Below, in pieces: positions 1 to 7,187 of a stretch of 22,864 nucleotides of DNA. The stretch's first letter is position 1. Each line of letters opens with the position of its first letter. The notes beneath the pieces were generated by a model. It searched no databases, was not told the origin of the DNA, and worked only from the letters and a program-made list of their open reading frames with translations. This DNA comes from an uncultured Clostridia bacterium. Its GTDB lineage: Bacteria > Bacillota > Clostridia > Christensenellales > UBA1242. The position numbers and the translations under genes are program-made. Location: assembly GCA_937925475.1 (NCBI GenBank), contig CALEWH010000008.1, positions 1-22,864 of the forward strand, written 5' to 3'.

Positions 1-57
1 GACTGAAGTAAGTTTGGATAGCGGTCGAAAATTATTGCAATAGATTTCTGTGGATAA

Positions 58-89
58 AAAAATTACTGAAATTATTTTCAGTAATTTTT
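58..89. terminator. Intrinsic terminator at the end of the leftward prophage operon
   Basis: A perfect 14-bp inverted repeat (arms AAAAATTACTGAAA and its complement, loop TTAT) lies 37 bp beyond the stop of the last minus-strand gene. It has A/T tracts on both sides, so it can stop transcription in either direction. The most likely role is ending the long leftward operon. Confidence 0.85.
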
Positions 90-125
90 GTGTATAAGTT
101 AATGAATTTTAATGTTTGAATATAG

Positions 126-821
126 TTAAAAAGCCACTTTCGGAAGAAGAGCAATGTATGTGTCTACAAGAGCGCGCTCGATTTTGTACATGTTGTCGTA
201 CAATATTGCTACGGGGACATTTACTGTATTTATTTTTAATGATCCGTTTTCTACTTCAATAAAGAATTTTTCAAAGTATGTAATAACTTTATCTGAAAGC
301 AGTTGATTTAGTTTGATTTTCACGCCTTTGCTAAAAGTTTCAAAGCCAACAGTGTTTTCAACTTGTTCTTTTTTAATTATTGAATTTTTATATAAATATC
401 CTGTAAAATTTATTTTAATTTCAGGTGTTACACTTTCTGGAGAAGAAGAGTAGCGCGAAAGCGCAGTATCTTCGCCAACATAAGTATCATAAGCATCAAC
501 ATCATCGTACAAGTCTTTAAGGTTGAGTTTTAAATACACTTTTGTAGAATCTCGAAGTGCCTTCCATTTCTTTATTAATCCTTTTTCGACTAGGTTATTA
601 ATTACATTAAAAATTTGTTTAATGTCAATGTAAAGACCTGGTAAATCATCCTTGATTTTTCTATATGTAATCCAGTGATATAGCTCTTCATTGTATATGA
701 CTGTTTGGGTTTTGTCAGATTCAAAAAATTGGTTTAAATAATCAAGAATTAAAAGGTCATTTAGTTTTAATTTATATTTAATCATTTTCAATTGTGAAAA
801 CATAAAAATATGACTTCTCAT
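126..821 (-). CDS. Winged-helix DNA-binding protein, possible phage replication initiator
   Basis: The 231-residue protein has an N-terminal region (about residues 15-100) with the pattern of a winged helix-turn-helix seen in replisome-organiser or plasmid initiator proteins: LLILDYLNQF, then IFNVINNLVEKGLIKKW as a recognition helix and wing. A low-complexity linker follows, then a C-terminal domain (about 135-231) that I do not recognise. The start is set by AAGGAG in front of the ATG. It is the last gene of the leftward cluster, 15 bp after the Cro-like gene. No HUH or other rolling-circle catalytic motif is visible here or in any other protein of the element, so an initiator role rests only on the fold type and the lack of a better candidate. 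A transcription factor is the main alternative. Confidence 0.6.
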   Translation of the reverse strand: MRSHIFMFSQLKMIKYKLKLNDLLILDYLNQFFESDKTQTVIYNEELYHWITYRKIKDDLPGLYIDIKQIFNVINNLVEKGLIKKWKALRDSTKVYLKLNLKDLYDDVDAYDTYVGEDTALSRYSSSPESVTPEIKINFTGYLYKNSIIKKEQVENTVGFETFSKGVKIKLNQLLSDKVITYFEKFFIEVENGSLKINTVNVPVAILYDNMYKIERALVDTYIALLPKVAF

Positions 822-836
822 TTGTGTTTCTCCTTA

Positions 837-1037
837 TTAAATAAAAGATTGTTGTTTTAAAACTTCACGACAATAAAGCGCATCTATTTTGTCTTTAAGG
901 TCGTGTTTACTAATTGAAACTTTACCAGTTATCCAGTGAGACATGACTTTTTGACTCGTTCCCAGTCTGCTGGCAAGTTGTTTTTGATTAAGCCCTGTGT
1001 TTATCATAATAAGCTTTATTTTTTGTTTATATGGCAT
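837..1037 (-). CDS. Small Cro-like XRE-family DNA-binding protein
   Basis: This 66-residue protein is essentially one helix-turn-helix domain: MINTGLNQKQLASRLGTSQ is the first half and VMSHWITGKVSIS holds the recognition helix. It probably binds an operator as a dimer, like phage Cro proteins. An AAAGGAG site precedes the ATG. The start lies inside the 3' end of the methyltransferase-like gene (11-bp overlap), so the two are probably translationally coupled. Two decayed copies of the same gene lie beyond the right end of the prophage (13522-13654 and 13872-14005), each next to a small RNA promoter. The gene is therefore part of a module kept across related elements. Confidence 0.8.
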   Translation of the reverse strand: MPYKQKIKLIMINTGLNQKQLASRLGTSQKVMSHWITGKVSISKHDLKDKIDALYCREVLKQQSFI

Positions 1038-1563
1038 ATTTTTTCTCCTTTAAAGTTGTCTCAACCACTTCTAAAAAATAATCAAAGACATCATTAACAT
1101 TTTTACCGCCTTGGACATAACTTTTTAGTCTAATACAGCCATATCCAAGTATTTGTTTAAAATCATGTTCTTGTGGTATAAATTGTGGGTTAAAAGGGAT
1201 ATTTGTCCAGTATGTATGTCTACCATGTTTATAAATAAAACAATTTTTATCATACAATCCTTTGCTTTTAAACAAGGGTTCATTTCTAACATTTTCAACG
1301 ATAAATGGTTTGCCGGTTTTTATGAATTTATCAATAATATCTGGCAGCAGATGCTTCGTTGCCTGTGCGTACTTTGATGTTTCCCTTTTATTGTTTGCGC
1401 GGGAATAAAAGTTGCATGGTGGAGTAGCAATCAAAACATCATAATCACTTAAGTTTACTGTCATCATGTCGCACTGTAGATCTCGTTTTTCTTTTATATC
1501 ATTGTATGTTACATTAGGATGCGTTAAAATCGCACGACCGCTTGCTAGATAAATAACTTTCAT
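1027..1563 (-). CDS. Minimal cytosine-5 DNA methyltransferase-like protein
   Basis: The 178-residue protein has two signatures of C5-cytosine DNA methyltransferases: a motif IV-like ATPPCNFYSRA, with the catalytic Cys after PP, and a motif VI-like PFIVENVRN. The usual motif I (FxGxGG) is not visible; the N-terminus reads MKVIYLASGRAIL instead. A separate target-recognition domain and motifs IX-X are not evident. At 178 residues it is about half the usual family length. The start at 1563 is chosen over an in-frame ATG at 1596 because AGGAAG sits just upstream and because the longer start would fall inside the promoter of the small RNA on the other strand. It could protect or mark phage DNA, or be an inactive relative. 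The fold assignment is fairly sure and activity is not. Confidence 0.62.
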   Translation of the reverse strand: MKVIYLASGRAILTHPNVTYNDIKEKRDLQCDMMTVNLSDYDVLIATPPCNFYSRANNKRETSKYAQATKHLLPDIIDKFIKTGKPFIVENVRNEPLFKSKGLYDKNCFIYKHGRHTYWTNIPFNPQFIPQEHDFKQILGYGCIRLKSYVQGGKNVNDVFDYFLEVVETTLKEKKYAI

Positions 1564-1589
1564 TTTCTTCCTTTTTTTTAAAAAAAATA

Positions 1590-1618
1590 TTGACATTTAT
1601 ATTAAAATTGCATATAAT
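1590..1618 (+). promoter_or_regulatory. Consensus sigma-A promoter for the prophage small RNA
   Basis: TTGACA at 1590-1595 and TATAAT at 1613-1618 are separated by exactly 17 bp, a perfect consensus promoter. It faces against the surrounding minus-strand phage genes. Transcription should start near 1624-1625, at the first base of the hairpin RNA. Confidence 0.85.
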
Positions 1619-2099
1619 CTTTAAAGAAGATGGTTGATACAGAGCGAGTTTGCGCATGCGCATTCATCGACATCCTATCTTCTTTTTTTTGTTTATCAGT
1701 CTTTTTTATGTGTCGTATGACCGATTTGTCTATAGGATTGGTTATCTTCATATTTTTATGTTTTTTACCTAAAGAATTTTTATTTGATTTTTGAACTTTT
1801 GGTAAAACATGACTTTTTTCATTATCATTTTTATCAGGGTTTTCTTTTAATAAAATATTGTTTATATTTCTTGTTTTGGCAGAATGAGTGATTGGGGTAT
1901 GTCTTATAATACCCTTTTTATTTTCTGCCTTTGTTTGTTTAATAAGTAATGATTTATGTCCCCTTGTTAAACTGTCATTTATACTCCAAAATTCTCCACC
2001 TTTAGCATTGTCTTTATTTGATGAAGTCTTTTGGATTTTTGGTGAAACTTTTTTTCGTTTCCTTGATTTCTTTTTTTTGAATAAACTAAAAAGTCCCAT
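1602..2099 (-). CDS. Lysine-rich basic protein of unknown function
   Basis: This 165-residue ORF has AAAGGAG before its ATG and begins with a highly basic stretch (MGLFSLFKKKKSRKRKKV). The body is hydrophilic and Lys/Asn/His-rich (for example LGKKHKNMKITNPIDKSV) with no membrane segment, so nucleic-acid binding is plausible. I have an impression of similar basic proteins on Firmicutes mobile elements but cannot assign a family. The last 28 or so residues are read antisense through the small RNA at 1624-1690, and the stop codon falls inside that RNA's promoter spacer. The C-terminal tail may therefore be a by-product of the RNA gene, not a conserved part of the protein. Confidence 0.6.
   Translation of the reverse strand: MGLFSLFKKKKSRKRKKVSPKIQKTSSNKDNAKGGEFWSINDSLTRGHKSLLIKQTKAENKKGIIRHTPITHSAKTRNINNILLKENPDKNDNEKSHVLPKVQKSNKNSLGKKHKNMKITNPIDKSVIRHIKKTDKQKKEDRMSMNAHAQTRSVSTIFFKDYMQF
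1624..1690 (+). ncRNA. Small hairpin RNA of the prophage (family copy 1)
   Basis: A transcript starting about 6 nt after the consensus -10 box would be about 66 nt and fold on itself. The outer stem is AAGAAGAT (1624-1631) with ATCTTCTT (1677-1684). The middle stem is GTTGAT (1633-1638) with ATCGAC (1666-1671). The inner hairpin is TGCG/CGCA (1651-1662) with loop CATG. The outer stem runs straight into eight T residues (1683-1690), so the closing stem doubles as a terminator. A near-identical copy is encoded on the minus strand at 14937-15003. It is antisense to the 3' end of the basic-protein gene. It matches no RNA family known to me. A role in phage control is inference. Confidence 0.75.
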
Positions 2100-2368
2100 T
2101 ATTTCTCCTTTGTTTTGATGTCGATTTTTTTATTTTAAAAAATTGAAAAAATCGAAAAAATTGTCTGTAAAAAAATTTTTTTGAAAATTGAAAAAGTAAA
2201 TCGGCCCAAAAAGTCCGCTACCGCTTTTCCCTTTTTGGATAAAAAGGACAAGAGATTTAACAAGCTTCGTGTCAAAAAACTATCATTTTTTGCCACTAAG
2301 AGTAAAGACAGGCTAGTTGATTGCCTAAAGGCCACAAGCCCGTCGTTTGTGGCCATTTTTCACGGCAA
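2100..2368. other. Non-coding, hairpin-rich gap; candidate origin or packaging signal
   Basis: No convincing gene is seen here. The left part is A/T homopolymer-rich with repeated short blocks (attgaaaaa, atcgaaaaa). The middle has an inverted repeat, CCAAAAAG (2206-2213) with CTTTTTGG (2231-2238). The right part is a large two-level hairpin, listed separately. In filamentous phages such a structured gap commonly carries strand origins and the packaging hairpin. That function is inferred only from position and structure. Confidence 0.5.
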
Positions 2369-2373
2369 TCAAC
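2316..2373. repeat. 58-bp two-level inverted repeat at the end of the zot-like gene
   Basis: The outer arms GTTGATTGCC (2316-2325) and GGCAATCAAC (2364-2373) match perfectly over 10 bp. The inner arms GGCCACAA (2330-2337) and TTGTGGCC (2347-2354) match perfectly over 8 bp, around a 9-nt loop. It overlaps the stop codon of the zot-like gene. There is no long T-run after it on the minus strand, which argues against a plain terminator. A packaging or origin hairpin on single-stranded DNA is a reasonable alternative. Confidence 0.7.
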
Positions 2374-3280
2374 ACAGTTCGTTGTCTTTGGTTTTTTTCT
2401 TGTCTTCTTTGGAAGACGAGTCCGCAGGCTTGCGGTTCACCGTATATGCATACTGATCTAGGTACTGGTCGATGTTGTCGACAGTAGGCTTGTCGTCCAT
2501 GTGTGGTCGATATTCGTACTTCATGCCTTTATACAAAAATAGGTTTGAATAGGCAAAAGAGTTGTAGTAGTCATGTATATTTCCCTTGTAGGTAAAAAAT
2601 ACTTCTTGTATATACTTATATTTGCGGAGCTCACCAGTCGGCGGTTCTCCATCGAAGCCTAGTTTAATCAAGCGTTCACTACCACTATAATGCCACTCAA
2701 TCCAAGTAGACTTTTTCAATTTATTGCGATTGAAAATGCCATAACGATCAATTCTGCGATAAATGTGTACAACTTCGTGCACAAGGCCACGAATGATTTT
2801 GTCAAGTCTATATGGGTCTTGAGTTATTAAAATTAATGTAATTTTAAGGTGTCCGTGGAACTTCAAAAAACCGTGAATATAATCATTGAAGATCTTGTTT
2901 CCACCACGGCTGTTAGCTTGCGCGTCGGGCTCGTCGATGATCACATACGCACCAGGGCAAAGAGACATTGTTTTGTAGTCTTTGTTTGGTAGACCGAGTT
3001 CGTCAAAACGGACATGGTGTGTCTCTACGCCTTTTTTTAAAGCCATTCGGAAGTTTGAATAATAGACATGTTCTTTTAATTCTAGATCTGTAAAACCGCG
3101 CTCGTTTAAATCGTCTACAACTTCCTGTGCTTGCGCCATTCTATATTTATTATTGTATTTGTAATCAAGCACCGTGTGGGCGACGACATCAGATGTCTTT
3201 CCCACACGAGTTTGACCTTTATACAAGATTATTTTACAGTTGAAACGCTGATCAATAATCATTCTTTTAATTTTATTCAT
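2369..3280 (-). CDS. Zot/pI-like morphogenesis ATPase of a filamentous phage
   Basis: The 303-residue protein carries a P-loop (GQTRVGKT, residues 22-29), a Walker B strand (AYVIIDEPDA, near residue 115) and the downstream TLILITQDPYRLDKIIRGL block typical of the Zot/gene I family. These ATPases drive assembly and secretion of filamentous phages at the cytoplasmic membrane. Canonical pI proteins have a membrane helix after the ATPase domain and a periplasmic tail. None is visible here, and the C-terminus is hydrophilic (SSKEDKKKTKDNELC). The preceding gene is a 53-residue single-span protein whose stop overlaps this start (ATGAATAA), so a separate membrane partner is possible. It is the hallmark gene used here to call the element inovirus-like. 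Confidence 0.82.
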   Translation of the reverse strand: MNKIKRMIIDQRFNCKIILYKGQTRVGKTSDVVAHTVLDYKYNNKYRMAQAQEVVDDLNERGFTDLELKEHVYYSNFRMALKKGVETHHVRFDELGLPNKDYKTMSLCPGAYVIIDEPDAQANSRGGNKIFNDYIHGFLKFHGHLKITLILITQDPYRLDKIIRGLVHEVVHIYRRIDRYGIFNRNKLKKSTWIEWHYSGSERLIKLGFDGEPPTGELRKYKYIQEVFFTYKGNIHDYYNSFAYSNLFLYKGMKYEYRPHMDDKPTVDNIDQYLDQYAYTVNRKPADSSSKEDKKKTKDNELC

Positions 3281-3434
3281 TTGATGTTGTGGTCTCCGAT
3301 TTTTCCACTGTGCTTGCGATCTTCGGGCCGAGTGTTTTATTCCAATAATCTTTTATGTTAGGAATGTTAACGATCATTAGGAAGGCAACGCATAGGAGCA
3401 TTATGAAGAATAAAAAGTTTTTAATAAATTTCAT
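3273..3434 (-). CDS. 53-residue single-span membrane protein coupled to the zot-like gene
   Basis: An ORF too short for most gene finders starts at 3434 behind AAGGAG. It begins MKFIKNFLFFIMLLCVAFL, a hydrophobic helix of about 20 residues preceded by Lys residues, and ends in a polar tail rich in Ser, Thr and Glu. Its TAA overlaps the start of the zot-like ATPase, which indicates translational coupling. It could be a minor coat protein, or a membrane partner replacing the transmembrane part that the ATPase lacks. It does not show the classic major coat pattern (signal peptide, acidic part, span, basic tail). Confidence 0.7.
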   Translation of the reverse strand: MKFIKNFLFFIMLLCVAFLMIVNIPNIKDYWNKTLGPKIASTVEKSETTTSNE

Positions 3435-3458
3435 GTTTTTTCTCCTTTGTTAATTTTT

Positions 3459-5408
3459 TTAAGAAGCTACAATTGTAACCGGTTTTGTAAATTCATTTGT
3501 AGAATCAAAAACAGTGTTATCTCCATAAACTGTCAATTTATGATAAGTATTCCAAGATAGTTTTTGAAATTTACCAAGTGTACATTCATCAGAATTTACA
3601 TATTGATCAACGACTCGATAAATATAATCATAATAAGAAGAATAGCCCAAGTCCGCACACATTTTAGAATCTGATGCCAGTTCACCAAGCCTTACATTAA
3701 ACGATAGAATAATGTCAGGTAAATATGATGTTTTTATGTTTACACTAAAGAATACTGCCTTATTGTCTTCGATATTTTCACCAAGAATATAATGTAAATC
3801 TGAGAAAAAGTAAGTAAAATTACTTGAAAATTCTTCGTGAGTCTCTCGAAACGAATACAAATCATTATAATAAGAAGTAGGCAAAATACAATTAATATTA
3901 AGTGACTCAACAGTTGAATAAAATGTACTTACATCATTAGCATAAGCTGAATCAGTGTATCCACGTCTACACCATTTTGGATGCACAGAATGATAGTAGC
4001 TATCATAATTTGAAAGATTTAATTCAGCATTTTCAGTTTCAGTATAACATTCATAAATAGGCAATATTATATAAATATTACTATTGTTAAGAGACTCAAA
4101 ATCTACTAAATGAATATCATTAACAAAACAATCACTTAAATCAATTACAATAGTTTTATCAACATTAGAGAACATTAAACCGTGTAAATAAAGATCAAAT
4201 GATTCTTGTCTTACACTCAATTTTAATACATCTGGAACAGTAGAAAATTGACTAAGTAAGAACTTTGCGTTAACATTGTCTTTATCAAAACCAAAATGAA
4301 TACTTTCTTCACCACTAACATTTAAATTATTCAAATCACACATAGCAATGGTTGCACCATTTGACAAAGTTGTTAAATTTTCACTTTTTGAATTAAAGCA
4401 ATTTTTCTTTTTGATGTTAGTAGGAGTTGTCCCAGCAAACGAAGTAAAACCGGTTGAATTAAGACTAATATCAGCTTTTTTATTGATAACATCATCAATA
4501 TAAGTATTAAGCAATTCAGTATTTTTAATTACTTTTGGAGTATTATTCTTCAAATCTTCCAACTCACTAGTTTGATTATCGTACTTCTCTTGCAACTCTT
4601 CATATGAACTTTGCAGTACATCATATCTAGCTTGTAAATTATTTAATTCTTGAGTTTTACTTTCAATATCAGCTTGCAAAGTAGAAACCTGATTATTTAA
4701 TGAATTGTAGTTTTCAGTTACTGTATTCAATTGAATTGTAGTGTCATCGAGTTCAGTTTGTTTTTGTGTCAAGGTTGCATTAACTGTTTCGAGCTCACTT
4801 GCAAGTTGAGTTTTCTCGGCTACAAGAGTTGTTTTCTCGTTTGTAAGTGCAGTTATAGACTCTTCTAGTTGCGCTTTTTGCGATTGATATTCGGCGTTTG
4901 AGATTTCAAGTGCGTCATAGTCTTCTTGAAGTTTTGTCAAAGCGGCTTGTTTTTCAGTAAGCGCAGCTTCTTTTTCGGAAAGCGCAGCATTCTTTTCATC
5001 AATTGCGGTTTGTTTTTGAGTAAGTTCGTTTTTTAAAGAGTTGATAGTACTTGTCTTATCTTGAACATCCTCTTTAAGTGCTGCTTGTTGTTCAAGGGCT
5101 TGATTTTTCTCATTTATAAGCGCTTCGATTTGATTAACAGCTTTTTTAATTTCTTCATTTTTAATATTGATTTCGTTCTGAAGGGCTGTTATTTGTAAAT
5201 TATTGTCGTTTTTAGTGGTTGTTTGAGTAGGGTTTTTAAGTCTATCGACAACACTCTCAACTCCAGAGTTGATTTGTTTGTGGAAAACCCCGTATGTTGT
5301 GCCCAGCGCCAGAATTGAAATACCAGTCACAGCAAGGGCGGTTTTACCCTTGCTTGACTTGTGTAGTTGTTTTTGACTGTTATTTTTGTATTTTTGATAT
5401 TTTTTCAT
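3459..5408 (-). CDS. Membrane-anchored coiled-coil surface protein (possible adsorption protein)
   Basis: The 649-residue protein has a basic N-terminus, one membrane segment (about 22-42, ALAVTGISILALGTTYG), a long coiled coil (about 70-295) with regular heptads such as AALSEKEAALTEKQAAL, and a C-terminal globular domain of about 350 residues that I do not recognise. The predicted topology is N-inside with the rod and head outside. Placed directly before the small membrane protein and zot-like ATPase, it fits a virion-tip or receptor-binding role like pIII, but with the anchor at the opposite end. AAGGAG precedes the ATG. A cell-surface adhesin encoded by the element is the alternative. Confidence 0.65.
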   Translation of the reverse strand: MKKYQKYKNNSQKQLHKSSKGKTALAVTGISILALGTTYGVFHKQINSGVESVVDRLKNPTQTTTKNDNNLQITALQNEINIKNEEIKKAVNQIEALINEKNQALEQQAALKEDVQDKTSTINSLKNELTQKQTAIDEKNAALSEKEAALTEKQAALTKLQEDYDALEISNAEYQSQKAQLEESITALTNEKTTLVAEKTQLASELETVNATLTQKQTELDDTTIQLNTVTENYNSLNNQVSTLQADIESKTQELNNLQARYDVLQSSYEELQEKYDNQTSELEDLKNNTPKVIKNTELLNTYIDDVINKKADISLNSTGFTSFAGTTPTNIKKKNCFNSKSENLTTLSNGATIAMCDLNNLNVSGEESIHFGFDKDNVNAKFLLSQFSTVPDVLKLSVRQESFDLYLHGLMFSNVDKTIVIDLSDCFVNDIHLVDFESLNNSNIYIILPIYECYTETENAELNLSNYDSYYHSVHPKWCRRGYTDSAYANDVSTFYSTVESLNINCILPTSYYNDLYSFRETHEEFSSNFTYFFSDLHYILGENIEDNKAVFFSVNIKTSYLPDIILSFNVRLGELASDSKMCADLGYSSYYDYIYRVVDQYVNSDECTLGKFQKLSWNTYHKLTVYGDNTVFDSTNEFTKPVTIVAS

Positions 5409-5433
5409 GTGTGTTTTGCTCCTTAATTTGATA

Positions 5434-7176
5434 TTATTCTGCTACTTCAGTATTAGAGTAGTAAGTGATTGTTGCACCTGATTTAACAATTAATTTAAGC
5501 ATTCCAAGGTTATTATTTGAGAGAGAAGTACTAACACTAACTACATCAAAAGCAATATAGCCATTACTGTTTTTGTAAAATTTAAAGTTAATATTGACTT
5601 GATTATCTCTGAAATGACCAACATAATTAATTGTTTGTTCAAAATTATTTTCGTTATTTAAAGAGACTTCAATATTGTTTGGAGATGGTTCTTCATTGTC
5701 AGTGCGGATGTGGATTGCACCGCCAACAGCCATAGATCCATTAAAGCTTAATGATAAATTAGCAGATATTAGAGAAGGATAACTTGCTTCTCTAAAATAA
5801 TAAGAATAACCTTCCATTATTAGATCACTATTTTGATGCATGACTGAAGAAGTTACTTCTGTAATGATTTTTGCGTCTTTGTAAAGCGGTTTTAAAATAG
5901 TGTCATGAGTTATTTCGTAGCTTGAAACTGTTATTAGTACGCCATTATCAGCCCATCCCTTAGCAATTTTTCCATAAATTTTAGGGAATGAATAAGAAGG
6001 ACTTGTTGCACAACTACCAGCAGCAATTAATTGTTCATCTATAACTTCATTGTCGGAACTCATAAATGTGACTTTATACTTGTAAGTGAACACGGCGTAA
6101 AAGTTTGTATTAGCTGTAATTGTAGTTGTTGTTGGATCAACAAGTGTAGTGCCGTCAAGAGACCAACCTTCAAAGATTTTGCCTTCTGTATCAGCAATAG
6201 TATGTCCAGTGGCATTTTGACCAGCTTCAATTATTTCGGTTTTTGCAACAGTGGTTTCATCGTAATAATTTACATCATACTTGTAAGTCACATCTGCAAT
6301 AAATGTTGTATTTTCATTCAATGTACATTCAGTAGGATTTACGCGAATACCATTCAAAAGCCAGCCATTAAACACGAAGTGATCATTTGTTTCTGGATCG
6401 GTCACAGCCTGTGGAGCGTTTCCTTTTGTTATAGTTTGTAAGTTATATACTTGATCTCCGATTTTAAAGGTGACTATAACTTGATTCTCTTGTGCTTGAT
6501 TGTAGTAGTCTTCATATATTTTTAACGAAGCTTCAAGTTCAGCAATTTGTTGTTTATACGCTTCAATTGTCGCGTCAAATTCATTTTTATCAACAAGATT
6601 GCTGTTTAGTTCGGCTTTTAGATCACTGATTTGATTTTTAAGTTGATTTATTGTGCTTGCTTTATCGGCGTTGTCATTTGTAAGAGAAGTGATTTTGTTT
6701 TGAAGCTCGTTGACTTTTTCGGTAAGTTTTGCATTTGATTGATCTTTAGCTTCAAGTTGTGAATTCAAAATTGATATGTTATCCATTTTTTCTTGAAGTT
6801 GCTTTTGAGTGTCGGCTATTTTTTCTTCATATTGCTTCTTCAACAACGCTTCTTTGTCTGCATTTTCTTTTTGTAGTTGAGAGTTTTTATCCTTCTCATT
6901 TTCGTATTTTTCTTTGAAGTCGTTTATTTGAGAAGTATAATTTTCTTTGTCGATTATTCCTTGATTGTAGCCGTCCTTGAAAGCCTTGTCGACATCCTCT
7001 TGAGTAGCTATATTTGCGCCATTAGTGATGTTTTTTACGCTATCCCAATTGGTGATTGTCCAAACCAAACAAAAGGTAAATGCCGCAATAATAAGTAGAA
7101 GTGCTATAATCTTGAATGTTAAAGCAACAGCTGACTTTTTGTTAGGTTTGGATACATATTTTTTATTTTTTTCCAT
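5434..7176 (-). CDS. Coiled-coil surface protein with InlB-type B repeats
   Basis: This 580-residue protein has one N-terminal membrane helix (about 16-43), a coiled coil (about 80-230), then three tandem modules of about 65-70 residues with the InlB B-repeat (Listeria-Bacteroides repeat) pattern: V-FK-GD...FNGW, a DGTTL-like segment and a TFYAVF-like strand. A C-terminal domain of about 145 residues follows. Such repeats are beta-grasp modules common on Gram-positive adhesins. The layout matches the next gene downstream (span, rod, head) but the heads differ, so the pair may be alternative or jointly used attachment proteins. AAGGAG precedes the start, and there are 25 bp to the next gene. 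Confidence 0.7.
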   Translation of the reverse strand: MEKNKKYVSKPNKKSAVALTFKIIALLLIIAAFTFCLVWTITNWDSVKNITNGANIATQEDVDKAFKDGYNQGIIDKENYTSQINDFKEKYENEKDKNSQLQKENADKEALLKKQYEEKIADTQKQLQEKMDNISILNSQLEAKDQSNAKLTEKVNELQNKITSLTNDNADKASTINQLKNQISDLKAELNSNLVDKNEFDATIEAYKQQIAELEASLKIYEDYYNQAQENQVIVTFKIGDQVYNLQTITKGNAPQAVTDPETNDHFVFNGWLLNGIRVNPTECTLNENTTFIADVTYKYDVNYYDETTVAKTEIIEAGQNATGHTIADTEGKIFEGWSLDGTTLVDPTTTTITANTNFYAVFTYKYKVTFMSSDNEVIDEQLIAAGSCATSPSYSFPKIYGKIAKGWADNGVLITVSSYEITHDTILKPLYKDAKIITEVTSSVMHQNSDLIMEGYSYYFREASYPSLISANLSLSFNGSMAVGGAIHIRTDNEEPSPNNIEVSLNNENNFEQTINYVGHFRDNQVNINFKFYKNSNGYIAFDVVSVSTSLSNNNLGMLKLIVKSGATITYYSNTEVAE

Positions 7177-7187
7177 TATTTTTCTCC

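Noticed and set aside
1153..1377. Plus-strand ORF of 74 residues inside the methyltransferase-like gene
   Set aside because: Shadow of the minus-strand gene; no ribosome site and no sensible protein features.
2135..2456. Two overlapping ORFs (plus strand 2181-2456, minus strand 2135-2356) in the gap after the zot-like gene
   Set aside because: Neither has a ribosome site, the compositions are those of A/T homopolymers, and both run over the large hairpin; one also overlaps the zot-like gene.
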